Assembly (NCBI GenBank): GCA_003999685.1
Contig: CP021221.1
Location: 2,108,001 to 2,172,000 of the forward strand
Source: Taiwanofungus camphoratus
Lineage: Eukaryota > Basidiomycota > Agaricomycetes > Polyporales > Taiwanofungaceae
Direction: 5' to 3'
DNA length: 64,000 bases
In this document: one piece after another, positions 11,329 through 22,581 of the stretch
How the letters are laid out: every line of letters starts with the position of its first letter
How positions within the stretch are numbered: the first letter of the stretch is position 1
Notes under the pieces: generated by a model
What the model was told of the DNA's origin: nothing
Seen by the model: only the letters and a program-made list of their open reading frames with translations
Databases searched by the model: none
Made by a program: the position numbers and the translations under genes

Positions 11329-12795
11329 GGCTGTTCGGCTTTAAGAAAACGCAAGAAAAGAGAGGGACGAGAGATGGATGTGGGAAAGCAAGCGACGAGC
11401 GAGGGCCGTGCACCGTTATATATCTGCTTGTACCCAGGAAGCCACCCTCGTCCTTCTCGCTGCTCGTCCTGTCCTGTTGAGCGAAACCGAGCAGTCAATG
11501 CCCATTTCTGAGACTGTCGATGCCGTTAAAGGCAACACGTTCTCCGTGCCATCTGACAGCTCTCGAGCTTGCAGTCGCGCCTGATCGCGAACGCCCCAAC
11601 TCGTCGGTGAGGCTGACTAATACGCTCTGTGGATGTCCACGCGTGTCAATGTACCACATCAATGGACGACTATCACCCGCTTCCATCTGAGCGTGAGCGA
11701 GGTCTTTCCGTCTTTACTGGAATACATACTCAGCTGGCCCGATGATCATCAGCATTCAACGATGGGTATCCCCTGAGCAGCAGATAGGCGAGGCGACCTC
11801 CTTCAGAGCTACCGACGGGATAGACGGGTGCTTATATCATACACGGCGGAAGCTGTAGCACTCACGATGCGTCTGCCCGCAAGTGATAGAAAGACGCCGT
11901 TCTGTTAGTCATTTACAGCGCTGTGACGCCGGCGGTTAGCGACACACGCGGTTATTTGTGTGTTGCTGCCCTTGCAGGGTGGACGCCTTGTTCGTGTTCG
12001 CAAAACGAACGCGGCAATAGGAGGCTGCTTTTGTAATCACCTGTCATCGACCGATCTAGATCATGTCCTCCGAGTCGAAACGCCCGATCTCGTGTCGGAG
12101 TGCTTTCCAAACGCCGCGGCCGGGCGGTGGCCAGCTGAGACTTTCTGGCCCCTGTCAAAACTCAGCGTCCGTCTCCCTGACACTCGCTTCAGGACCGCGT
12201 TGATATCCAGGAGCTGTATCGGTCCTGCGCAAAAGGCAGTATAGACATCGCAAACGCGAGCTGAGAGTGGACAACACAGGCTTGGTCCCGCGTCAGTTCT
12301 GGGAGATCCGCTTGGCGGGCACGTGGAGAGTGTATGTACTTTCGATCAAGAATGAATGACCTTCCGGGCATCAGTCACGCCGCCCGCTCCTTACCAACCT
12401 CCCCACCCGGATGACAGTCCGGTGAGACCTTTCGTCCTCTCTGGGCATGGTTCTGACTACGCCTCAACCGCCAAGCTGGCCACCGTGCTTCAGCTACTCG
12501 ATATCGCCGCGCAATCACAACCCGAGCATTGATGATCTTACCAATTCCCGTGACTCTGCGGACAGCCATTATGGTCTGCACCACCGCAAGGGTGTATATA
12601 CGAGGTATAGTGCGCGTGCCTGCGCAAAATAATTTCGTTACTTTGTGAATCGAAGCCGTGTCCGCTTCTCACTCTTCAGAACCTGAATCTCTTCCTGCGA
12701 CCCGTCTCTCATTTTTCTCTCATTTTCCTATTCACTTGATCACTCCTATCATCATCTATCCCATTCCCCGGACGGTTTGGTAGACCCTTCCACCT
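11329..12795. other. Long divergent promoter region between GMC and DUF3533 genes
   Basis: This is a 1.47 kb segment between two divergent start codons, long for this window. Several short open frames lie on both strands, such as one at 11960-12244. None shows family similarity, splice continuity or a convincing start. I read it as regulatory and 5' UTR sequence. The last 100 bases before the ATG at 12796 are rich in C and T (cttctcactcttcag, tcattttcctattc), as is common before fungal start sites. Confidence 0.5.
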
Positions 12796-14519
12796 ATGCA
12801 AACCGACGCAGGGCCCGTTACTCTCAATGTTTGGACTAGTGCCGTAGGACCCGACCGCGAAGCACAAAAGACAGAAGCAGAGCTGCAGATCGCGCAGCGT
12901 CAGGCGACCACCCGGAATGACCTATATCAGTATTCCTGGTTCAGCGAACAATTCGCGCACTATCGCAGAATCGCCGTGAAAGCATGGCTCGCCTCCAACA
13001 TTGCCAACACCCTCATCGCCTGGATCTGTCTGGCCCTCGCCTATGGCGGGTATTACTACATGAACAGGCTGCACGGGCTCAAAATATACGTCGTGGACCT
13101 GGACAACAACTACCTGGGCACGCAGATCGTCAACGCCTTCCAGGCGTCCCTGTCGCAGCCGAACCACTTCTCGCTGATTTTCGACACTGCCTTCACGTCA
13201 AATGAACAAGTGCAGGAGGCAGTGTACGACGAGAAGGCGTGGGGCGCAGTCGTCGGTGAGATCGCACCGCTATCGTCCCTGCTTTTAATCCCCCTTCTCA
13301 CACACGCCGCCGCAGTGAACCCGGGCGCGACGCACAATCTGCAGCAGGCCCTCGCGTCGGGGAACGCGAGCTACGACCCGACGAGCGCCGTCATGCTCAT
13401 CACCGAGGGCGCGCGCAACGTCCTGACGTCGGGCAGCCACGTTGTGCCCGGCCTCGAGGCCCTCCTGCAGCCCGCGCTCACGCAGGCCGCCGAGAACCAG
13501 ACCGCGTCGTTCCTCGCCGCGAACGTGGCCAACACTGCGGCGCTGCAGACCGCGCTCAAGTGCCCGCAGTGTCTGTCGAACGGCTTTGCGTACACGCCGA
13601 ACGACCTCCGCCCGGCGTACGACGCTGCCGCGCTGGGCACTGGGCTTAGTGCTGCGATTGCCGTGCGTGCATATTCCAGTTTTGGAGCTGCACAGCCGTG
13701 ATGCTGACCCCCCTGCGCGTTGCTCAGCTTATCGTGTTCACGTTCGCCGTCTCGGGCTCGCAGAACCAGATCGGCATCGCCATCGGAGAACACCTGTCCA
13801 TCCCGTCCACCATCGTGTTCCGGCTCGTGACGTGCATGACAGCGTACCTCTTCATTTCCCTCTCTATAACCGGCGTCCAGGCCGCGTTTGGGGTCCCCAC
13901 GACGACGCCCTTCGGAGGCCGTGGATTTGTGATCCTCTGGATGTAAGTGCGCGCGACGATTCATTGCTGAGCCGTCACCGACATCACCCCCAACAGGCTC
14001 AACTGGATGTCTGTCTCTGGTGAGATCCCGTCGGCTGATATCGCAGTCTGAACAATTTTCACCGACGCGCGTTTGCAGCGTTCGGCCTCATGGTGGAGAC
14101 GATAGTCACGGTGTGCGGATTCTGGGTCTGCAACTGGGTGCTGAACTTTTGTGAGTGACACCCCCCTCCCGCCAAACCTCCAGCTCTCACGCAGCGCGCA
14201 GTCGTGTTCTTCAACTCGGCGGGCTCGTCGTACTCAAACGAGATCATGCCCGCGTTCTACAAATACGACTACGGCTTCCCGCTCGTGCACTCGGTACGCC
14301 CCCCCCCCCTCCCGCGCGCCGGGGCTCCACACGCTGACTGACGCCCGCGGCCTGCAGATACGCGGCACCACGACGATCATATACGGCACCAAGAGCCACC
14401 TGGGCACCAACTTTGGCGTCCTAATCGGCTGGGTCGTGGGCTGCGCGCTCGCCATATCCGTCGGGACGTACGTGCGGCTCCGGTGGAACATGCGCCAGGG
14501 CAGCCATGTCCTCCCATAG
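12796..14519 (+). CDS. DUF3533 membrane protein (SNG1/nitrosoguanidine-resistance-like)
   Basis: This is a multi-pass membrane protein of the DUF3533 family. Yeast Sng1, which gives nitrosoguanidine resistance, is the studied relative. The fold resembles the membrane part of ABC-2 type exporters. Residues about 55-85 form the first helix (IANTLIAWICLALAYGGYYY). A large soluble loop follows (KIYVVDLDNNYLGTQIVNAF). At least five more helices come at the C-terminus (VAQLIVFTFAVSG, CMTAYLFISLSITGVQAAFG, FGLMVETIVTVCGF, LGTNFGVLIGWVVGCALAIS). Introns lie after 13255 (acceptor before 13316), near 13650-13700, and several between 13944 and 14356. The start is the first ATG of the open frame. The shadow frame on the opposite strand at 13371-13964 is an artefact of high GC. 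Confidence 0.82.
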
Positions 14520-14855
14520 CGACCCGTGTCGCCCTCGACGCCTCTCCTTCGTTCGCAGAAGGTTACAGCTGCCCAGGCTCCCGAGTGTCATCGCTCGTTT
14601 TGCATCTATATGCGGAACGTTGTGTTCCCTGGCGGACTATACTGGACCCGCATCCAGCGGTAATTGGGGAACTCGGAACATATACATCTCTCATTATTTG
14701 TAGACAGATATCGGCAACAACTTGTTACATCACTCTCATGGTTGTACATAGTCAAAGCATCATACTCTCCTTTTATCTATTCACATAGCATCGGTTCCTG
14801 GTTCGCAAACTACTACGAGCTTAGAAGGATTGCCCACGGCAAATTTGAATGACCG
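14520..14855. other. 3' flanking region
   Basis: This follows the DUF3533 stop. It holds only short frames, and I see nothing definite. Confidence 0.5.
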
Positions 14856-15018
14856 TCAAGCAGGACAACCGTAAGGCCTAGGATATGGCACCCACTGTTC
14901 TTGACAACACCAGCAATCTGTTACCATATGTCCGTGGAGGCGTCGAGACAAGTACCTTGGATCCAGCGAATTTCAGTACGTCCGATGGCACAATTTCCTG
15001 ACCAGCGCCCGACGCCAT
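14856..15018 (-). CDS. Possible 33-residue spliced small protein
   Basis: An ATG at 15018 opens MASGAGQEIVPSDVLKFAGS and K. A good donor follows (caag|gtacttg), then an acceptor (aagaacag) about 60 nt on. The spliced frame continues as WVPYPRPYGCPA and stops. The intron size and phase are normal for this genome, and the peptide composition is not random-looking. I do not recognise it. It lies about 150 bp downstream of the REEP gene stop on the same strand, so it could also be part of that gene's 3' UTR. Confidence 0.25.
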
Positions 15019-15163
15019 GACGAAACTTGCACAGAAATAAATTAAATGAAATCTTGCTTCTACATAACAAAGCGGATGGGAATGAGATGCGTATGCGGTA
15101 TTGTCGATGCGAATTGTACGGTGCGCAAATGAACTAAACGTCGTAATGAAGTCGTATCTCAAA

Positions 15164-17242
15164 TCATCTCCTACTGTTGCTCCGTGTTCTCCTCTCGCTC
15201 ACTGACGCAGGTCTCCGTGGTGGCACATCCTCTTGGACACGGGTCATCTCACCCGGAAGCGGTCTGCGTGACAGCGCGCGAGACTTGGCCGTGGCAGTGG
15301 AAGCCACTCCACGGATGGTCCTATCACTATCTTCTCGTCTCGAAGAGGGCCGAGGAAGGCGCCCTCCTGGAACGCCTACAACTCGCCGTCTCTTGACGTC
15401 CGATGAGTCCTCCTCATCAAGAATATCGCTGTCGGTCCCGGCGATATCTTCAGCGGAAGTCGTCATGGCCGACGGAGGTTTACGAAGCCCTCCGCGCCGC
15501 CGCACCGGCGTGGCCGTCCGTGATCGTAACGGCGCACCAGACAGTTTCGAGGACGAGCGTTGCTCCGTAAGTCTGATCCGAGCCTTGATCACTGTATTAG
15601 GCAGACGCCTCTTCCTGCCCGCCACGGAGGAAGCATCAGAAACGGAGTGGGTGGTCGACGCTTCCGAGTTGGTCCGCGTACGTAACGAGGATCCGTTGTC
15701 AGTGGTGCTCAGCGCAGTTGACCTGCTTGTCAAGCTCTCCATCGAGGCGGATGTGAGTGAAGCCTTCTCCTTAGCGGCTTCATGTTGCCGGACCTTGGGG
15801 AAAGGTGTTCGCAGGGTCACGTCAAAGTCGTCCTCATCTTCACCATCATCGTCCGTAACATCCTCAGTGCTCATAGCGGCATCAATCGGACCATCGCTTT
15901 GAATCCCATGCATACTACTCTGGTCGTCGTCGCTCGAGTCATCAGCGGAGTCGGGATTCGCAAACTCACGCAGCGGCTGGAGCGACCCCCGAAAATCCTG
16001 GTTTTCCAGTAGCGCATTTGACGGCTCAGCGCCAGTGGAAAGACCAGGCGGTGTGTCGATGTTTATCGGCTCCTCAGCGATATCCGAGAACAGAGTATCA
16101 TTGGTCTGGCGCGTAGGCATCGGCATCATGCTACTACCGTTGGCAGTGGGAAGCTTCGCAGATACAGGTAACGGAGTAGGCGGGTAGGCGGAGGGAAAAG
16201 GAGGATATTGTCTCCATTCATCTTCAGGTTCCATTTCTGACCCTGCTGGCGTTGGACTCAGAAAGGGTGGTGGTTTGTCATTTGGAGGTATGGGTAGTCC
16301 AGACAAAGGGTTGGTGACAGGAATATCATACGAACTTGATGGTGGGTACCAAATTTCATATGGAGGGGGAGCAGATTCTACCGGCTGATCAAGTCCCGCG
16401 GAAGTCTGCGCTGCTCTCCGGGGAAGTCGTGAAACTTCACTCCTAGGTCGCGCTTTCTCTAAATCCCTTCGCGACGCACGGTCACCATCGGATGCGCAAT
16501 TGCCTTGAATTTCGACTGCCGGTGACGTAGTCGATCCTGCTCTGGCACAAGACAGAATATCCGCAGAATGGTGCATTTCGGCTCGTGCTGCAAGACGCGT
16601 CCCGTGTCCCTTGACCGAGCCCAGCCGAGGTGTAAAATCTCTTTGAGTGTGGTCGTCCTTGCTTATGGGGTCCTTGGCCGACGAGGACCATTGCTTGAAA
16701 TAGCCCATGATGACCTGGACCGGTAAACTTGACACCAGAAGAAGAAAATCACCCAAGGAGAACGCCAACTCAAGACAAGAGTCCATAGTCGCAGCATACG
16801 GCTTGATAACAGGACGAAAAACGTGCAAGTAAATTGGCTCTGCTCCCTATCGTCAAGAGGTCAGATTGTCTTGGAACGACAGTAGAGTGACTACACATAC
16901 GCGCGCTCGAGTTAACATGAAAAATAGTATCACCAGTGATTTCAGTTCATCATAGAATGGGATGAAGAGTGAGACCACAGTGTCGACAGTACTTTCGTAC
17001 ATGGCAAAACAACCCTTTCTAGAGATCAGCCTATAAGACTGGATCGAATAACCACGTACACTTACCCACACAAGCCAAATGGTCATGCACCCCTTCATCG
17101 CACGCTTTCTCTGGCCCATTGCGCGCGTACTTGGCTGACCGCCATTACGTGCAGAAGGAGGAGGAAGCTTGAGTATTTTGAAAGTCTCATAGATGTTCAG
17201 GAATACATAAAGCAGACGCAACGCCGGGACAACGAGAGGCAT
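15164..17242 (-). CDS. REEP/TB2-DP1-HVA22 (Yop1) family protein with long disordered tail
   Basis: The protein is related to the ER-membrane-shaping Yop1/REEP proteins. The TB2/DP1/HVA22 domain is at the N-terminus. It starts MPLVVPALRLLYVFLNIYET, then after introns gives CFAMYESTVDTVVSLFIPFY, DELKSLVILFFMLTRARGAE and PIYLHVFRPVIKPY. A last hydrophobic segment follows (LELAFSLGDFLLLVSSLPV). Three exons are used, with introns near 17070-17020 and 16910-16855. The remaining 500 residues are Ser/Pro/Arg-rich and low in structure. They carry a PPPY motif (SAPPPYEIWYPP), an acidic patch (DDDGEDEDDFDV) and many RRRP/SRR runs. Typical family members are 150-250 residues, so the tail is unusual. A longer tail of this kind is known from some fungal homologues, but its role is not clear. 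Confidence 0.85.
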
Positions 17243-17675
17243 GGTGAACTCCTAGGTAGCCAGTATGTGTCCTGATCACAAAGTACCAAGGTCGTTGAAG
17301 TTGGTAATCGAAGCTCTGTTCGAGCGCTAACCTGACGTACTCAAGACTATGAAGTGTGCGGTAATAGAATACAAATTACCTTGTGGAAGTTCAACGAAAT
17401 GTCAAAGGAGCTCGGGCTCAACGGTCCACGAGTCAACTCCGGTATATAGCGGCAGGCAGCGTAGGGCGTGTACTCTCAGAATGAAGTTCTATGAATGCTG
17501 CAGTGTTGATGGAATTCTGGAGCCAGCCATTTGGTGGTGGCCTCAGTGTACAACCTTGCCACTCACTGTACTGAAAGGCGCGTCTTCAACGAGGTGTGAA
17601 TGATTACGTAATCCACTTAGCAGATCGTCTTCCAGTGGTTCGTCCCATGCCCGTGGTTCAACGCTGACCGCCATA
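17243..17675. other. Divergent promoter REEP protein / BUD31
   Basis: This holds 5' UTRs and promoters for both genes. A short frame at 17349-17603 shows no gene-like features. Confidence 0.5.
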
Positions 17676-18344
17676 ATGCCGAAGATACGGACAACAAGGA
17701 CTAAGAAACCACCAGAGGGCTTCGAAGAGATTGAGAGCGTAAGTCTTGGTTGTTAATATCCAGCTTCTTGAAAGTGGCGATTGACAGAAAATTAATATGC
17801 ATCAGATCCTCGATGACTATGCCAAGAAGATGCGCGACGCCGAGAATGAGTCGCACGAAGGAAAACGCAAGGCGGAGTCATTATGGCCCATCATGCGTAT
17901 ATCGCACACTCGTTCGCGGTACATTTATGAGCTGTACTACAAGCGCGAGGCAATCAGCAAAGAGCTTTATGACTGGCTTTTGAAAGAAGGATACGCAGAC
18001 CCCAAGTGAGACCGCTTTATTGCATATGAGACAGAGAACTTATGTATATGCAGTCTCATTGCCAAGTGGAAAAAACCTGGCTACGAGAAGCTGTGCTGTG
18101 TGCGGTGCATACAAACAAGAGTATGTTTGAATATAACCCTTCCTGTCGTTTTATCAACTTCAGGGGTGTTGTAGGACATGAACTACCAGGGCTCCACTTG
18201 CATATGTCGTGTACCTAAAGCGCAGCTCAGAGCGGGTACCATCGTGGAGTGTGTGCATTGCGGTGCGTGTCTCCTTCGGGCTTAGTTGGACCAATATCTG
18301 AAGTAGATGTTGTAGGGTGCCGTGGATGCAGTTCTGATACATGA
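17676..18344 (+). CDS. BUD31: Spliceosome component Bud31 (G10 protein)
   Basis: Bud31 is a zinc-binding core protein of the activated spliceosome. The sequence is nearly invariant across eukaryotes and matches well: [40 protein letters not shown], then [20 protein letters not shown] and [20 protein letters not shown]. The Cys-rich C-terminus follows ([23 protein letters not shown]). Introns follow EIES, DP, IQT and VHCG, and the last exon starts near 18316. The length of about 150 residues is normal. The start is the only ATG that gives the conserved N-terminus. Confidence 0.96.
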
Positions 18345-20216
18345 TATAATCAGAGGCTCAGGAGTTCCGCCCGTTTTCCCACGGATTAGAATGCCAGGAA
18401 GGTGTGTGAACTGGTCGAAATTGTGAATATCATTTTGTGTCTCCTCTGGCGTATTGCCCATGTATTCATATAATTTCTGTCGCTTTTGATCCCTCGTTTG
18501 AAAGCTGTTGAAGATAAAAATGGCTGACTGTCGAATAGACCGTACCACACAGTGTGATTAAGTAGAAGACAAAATGCATCGACAGGTAATACCAAACAAC
18601 TGCAATGGTCAGTCTTCCTGGAAAATGTGGGACTAGTGCGCACGCTACATTATGCAGCAAACGCAGCCTCAATATTTGGCTTCTCATGGATATTTCCCAA
18701 CCAGGAAATGTTCCCCATGCTACCTCTTTGAGGATTGCCTGTGTGGCTCTCGTCCACGAACGGGCAGCTGGTGACATTAAAAACAGTCGTACCTCCATCA
18801 CCGTCATGAAACACTGACAGGACGGTCATGAGGTTACGTCGTTCTTACTTTCCTTTTTCCCCAGTGTTACGAACTGATTTATAGTCTGGAGGAACGTTCT
18901 CGTTGCTGCAGACACCGTGGACATGTTAGGCCCCTTTTTGGTCCTTCTTCTCAAACACAAGTGTATTGCTTACACCACATCCCATATATTTTGGATTCAC
19001 ATAGAAACCATCTGATTCACCAGATCCCTTTCGACATCTTCATTCATAGCCTTGCAGCCTTATTAATTTATCATGCGGTGATAATCTCAGATATTCTGTT
19101 CATTCCGGTGGATTTCTATGTGCTCGGTTCTCGTGGCTACCGAGAATGGCTGACTGCGATATTTATGTGGTGAAGCTGGCTCACCTTGTGTTCTGTGTCT
19201 ACCATCATGTCATATTCTGGTCTCCCGGGATTTATCAACCTACTCGCCGCTATCATAAACGGTTCTTGCTTGTCGATGTCTGCATGTGATAACGAAAATA
19301 AATAGGCGTTTCTGGGTACAAATGAAGACCGCCAACATGCATGATTTAGAATCTGGTCCAGGTATTGAGTCCCGCAGAACTTTATCATCGGACTTAGACG
19401 TTAAACTTTTCCAACCTGCTGGGCAATTAAGTTGAAAGTTGCAACTTCTATTCATGGTGCATCTTACCTTGAACAGGGCCGAAAGATCTGACGTTACACT
19501 TACTGGAGTGCATTATCAGTTCAGTACGTCATCTATACGTGGCATGCCATTTGTCTTGTCTGCATTTCGTCTTGTATTATAGCATTGCTTTGGCCTCAGT
19601 GGAACCTTCGAGTCCCGGTTTGATATTGACCCTGCCTCCAAGACGATTCTCGCGCAGTTTCTGGATGCTTACATCTGAGAATCTCGCACTTTGATGCATG
19701 CTCCCATGAGTGGTCAACGGTCATGAGCGAGCAGTGGTCGTCAGCACCGTGATTTCGATGCCAGGACCATATTATGTGCCGAATTCCTTGCAGGCCAGAA
19801 CCAAACCCTTCAAAAAATCTCCTTTGCCTTGCTTCTGTCATTTTCACTCTCAGGCTTATGACCGCTTCTTGTCATAGAAAGTCGCTTGGAAAGCTATCTT
19901 AAGGATCGACAATAAGACAATAGAAGAATATCTCGTCGGCTAAGAAGTGGCTCCCCTCACATCAGTCATTTATCGTATTTCCGAGGAAGTAATACAACAC
20001 AGAATGAGATTTTCGATATTGTTGACCTCAAGAAAGAAAATTATGAAATGGGTGGAAATCTTTTTACTATCACGTGATGCCGCTAATTGGAAAAAGATTG
20101 TGAAGATATTGTAAAGAAGGGTGCTAAATACAATGAAAAAATCTTTTCACAATCCTTTTACAATCCTTAGGGTGAATTATTGGAAACCTCATACTGTGAC
20201 AGCCAATGCATAACTC
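18345..20216. other. Gene-poor region, unassigned
   Basis: Only short frames occur. A minus-strand frame at 18466-18807 contains a hydrophobic run (AVVWYYLSMHFVFYLITLCG). A plus-strand frame at 18961-19173 is also hydrophobic. A donor-acceptor pair on the minus strand near 19470-19410 looks spliceable. I could not join these into a protein with a start or a family. From 19980 to 20170 the DNA is AT-rich and contains related attgt/acaat motifs in both orientations (gattgtgaagatattgt and cacaatccttttacaat), plus the palindrome atcacgtgat. It may hold a decayed membrane-protein gene or a non-coding transcript. Confidence 0.35.
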
Positions 20217-20839
20217 TCTAGTATTGCAGCACTTCAAAGCAACAGTGAAATTTGTACAAGCTACAGGTCACTTCGAATACTACAACACTAAGAACAGGTA
20301 ACAATTCAGGTACACGGAATATTGCTAACTACCTCATTCCAGATACTCTCCTTCATACAACACTTATGTGTCGTAGCCGCTCGCATCCTCGGGCTAGCCA
20401 TCCAGTCTTTCCAGATCACCTCACTGTAACACCACCTTGACACATAGTATATTTCTTTACCATACCACACCTTTCTTGCTGTGTGTGCTCACATGCTTGC
20501 CGGTTTCAGAGACCCAAGGAGTTTTGATGGGAAGTGGGGGACCACCGACCAGCTTCCTGCCGCCGCAAGATGACAAGATTCTCAGTACCATTGTACTGTT
20601 CATGGATGGCAGGTTTAGATTTGGGCTCTCTTGCATTAAATTGCCAGAAACTTGACAAACATATGAGCACACACCAAATTTTAGAATTACATAACTAAAA
20701 CTTAGTACATTCTTTGTCAAGGTGGAAGTAGTATACTACACATAGATACATCAGTAGATTGTGCATCATAGGCACTTATGCACCTGCAGCATGTAAATTG
20801 AACTCATCATCATCATCATCATCATCTAGTATTGCAGCA
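20217..20839 (+). mobile_element. Non-LTR retroposon insertion (SINE-like or truncated LINE), with target site duplication
   Basis: The 15-bp sequence TCTAGTATTGCAGCA occurs at 20217-20231 and again, perfectly, at 20825-20839. The 593 bp between ends in seven CAT units immediately before the second copy. A direct repeat of this length with a simple-repeat tail at one end is the hallmark of target-primed reverse transcription. The orientation follows from the tail being at the right. The interior has only short frames and no reverse-transcriptase motifs that I can see, so it is a SINE, a 5'-truncated LINE or a retrocopied transcript. The perfect flanks suggest a recent insertion. Confidence 0.6.
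20805..20826. repeat. (CAT)7 microsatellite
   Basis: Seven CAT/ATC units form the 3' tail of the retroposon. The last few bases overlap the downstream target site copy. Confidence 0.85.
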
Positions 20840-21493
20840 GTTTTTTGGATTACTTTTTAGACATTTTGGATGTTTACTTCACCTTCTCTTTCAAACTCTT
20901 ATGGAGTATATATCACGGAGAGGCTTATACGAGAGTCTAGGCATATCCGTCGTGTCTTAGTACGTCTCAGTGTGGTATTCTCGGATGCTATTGTGAAACG
21001 AAGAAATACTCCCGGCCATTGTCTGCTTTGACTACGAGCTCGAAAACAAAGCTGTTGGCATCAGACACGGTCAGGTGACCGCGTCGCACAGCAACGAAGA
21101 CAAGCATAGACAAACAAGGTAGTGCAAGTGGCCACAACTTGTACCATACATAGTTGTCGTTCTTCAACTTTTGATTTCCCCAATTGCAACCGTCGGGACT
21201 TTGTATTGGAACTACTCACTATATCAGTGCACGGTGAGTCGTATCAAGTCTCCCCCTCCTTATCGTTCAATTTGAGCTCCCACTGCTCAGCAACCGAGTA
21301 GCAAGGTAAAGGGTGAGTCTAGGCAGTCTGATTTCCTAAGTCACCGGATGCTGAGCCATAGCTCTTATCTACTTAATTGATGATGGAATTCATTGCACCT
21401 AATATCCGCCTCTCGTACTGGACATCTGTACCTTGAAGAATATCGGAAGGGCCGGCTCACCATCGAAATCGGAATTCTACTGCCGTAAGGGCC
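20840..21493. other. Intergenic region upstream of the 283-residue protein
   Basis: I see no gene here. The proximal part presumably holds the promoter and 5' UTR of the gene at 21494. Confidence 0.5.
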
Positions 21494-22345
21494 ATGTCTC
21501 CACGGAAGCGTCCCTTATGCCATACCTGTGGTTCGCCGATGGCAGGTCACAAACGTCCTCGCGGCTCACCTGTGTGCCCTGGTTTAGAAGCTTCTCCGCC
21601 GCCTTCCCCCGCTGGACGTAACCCACTCAGGCGTACCGCTGCTGTGGCGGACTTCGAGATCCCAGACTCTGGTTATTGGCACCGTCGGAATCCCAATTGG
21701 GTAGAACGTGAAGCATCTCCAGTCGATGACGAGCATCACAGTACTTCCTCTTGGGTTCATACTGAACCTGCCGAAGATGCTGCCGCCGATAGGGCGGAAG
21801 AGCAATTGAGAGATGAGGATAAGGTTTCGGGGGAGGATGATGACTACCACTCAGTGTCGGATTCGTCATCTTCACAATCAACGGCGTCCTCATCGAGCGT
21901 TAAGCGGAGCCTGACAGGGCTCCTCATGACCAGTAGACATCTCGCAAGCTTGTTCAGCACGCCGCCGGAGGCTATTCCTGCTGTTACACGGGCTGCACGG
22001 AAGCACGGCTTGACCACAGGTTTGATACGTCGTCCCCTCAGTGATCAAGGGCAGGATGTCAAATCTGAGGACAACGATGTCCCAATCGCACACGGGACGA
22101 ACCTAGGGCGCCAGAGTTCCTGGTGGATGGTCATGGGTCAAGATCCCGAGGCAGTTTCTCACTTGCTAGACCTTCATCAAGGAGATGCAGAGGGTCATCT
22201 GGGCCAGACACTTCATTCACGCACAAAAGGGAACGTGGGTGCATATCCAGTCGACGTCAGTTCAATCAGACCGACGTTCTTAGATGTGATCATTGCTGGG
22301 GCTATCGGAGGATTCGTGGTTCTTTATGGACTATCTATGTTGTAG
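21494..22345 (+). CDS. Tail-anchored protein with N-terminal Cys-rich (zinc-knuckle-like) motif
   Basis: This is a single-exon gene of 283 residues, unusual in this intron-rich window. Residues 9-29 read CHTCGSPMAGHKRPRGSPVC, a CxxC...C arrangement that could bind a metal. The middle is acidic and Ser-rich (EDDDYHSVSDSSSSQS). The C-terminus ends in a single hydrophobic helix (TFLDVIIAGAIGGFVVLYGL) four residues before the stop, as in tail-anchored proteins. I recognise the Cys motif from uncharacterised mushroom proteins but know no function. The start is the ATG at the head of the motif. Confidence 0.65.
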   Translation: MSPRKRPLCHTCGSPMAGHKRPRGSPVCPGLEASPPPSPAGRNPLRRTAAVADFEIPDSGYWHRRNPNWVEREASPVDDEHHSTSSWVHTEPAEDAAADRAEEQLRDEDKVSGEDDDYHSVSDSSSSQSTASSSSVKRSLTGLLMTSRHLASLFSTPPEAIPAVTRAARKHGLTTGLIRRPLSDQGQDVKSEDNDVPIAHGTNLGRQSSWWMVMGQDPEAVSHLLDLHQGDAEGHLGQTLHSRTKGNVGAYPVDVSSIRPTFLDVIIAGAIGGFVVLYGLSML

Positions 22346-22581
22346 TGCTGACTGATGAATTTTGTGTTGAGGGCGTATCCCGGGATCTTCTATGCAAGTT
22401 AGGTTATATGTACCCATGTATGTTACCAATATATGTCCACATGCCATATCTGTGTTCAGAATGAATGTGGAGACAGCACGAACCATGAATCAGTCAGAGC
22501 TTCGGCCGGGTGCACATGCCGGCAGGACCAGATAAAGTATAAAAGGAGATGATTGCAGTGGCCCCAATATTGCTCACCACA

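Noticed and set aside
13371-13964. Long minus-strand frame opposite the DUF3533 gene
   Set aside because: It is the GC-rich shadow of a convincing plus-strand membrane protein.
15177-15902. Plus-strand frame of 241 codons
   Set aside because: It lies opposite the low-complexity tail of the REEP protein and has no family support.
18386-19455. Hydrophobic minus-strand frames as a DUF6533/GPCR-like gene
   Set aside because: I could not join the exons or find a start, and similarity is only general hydrophobicity.
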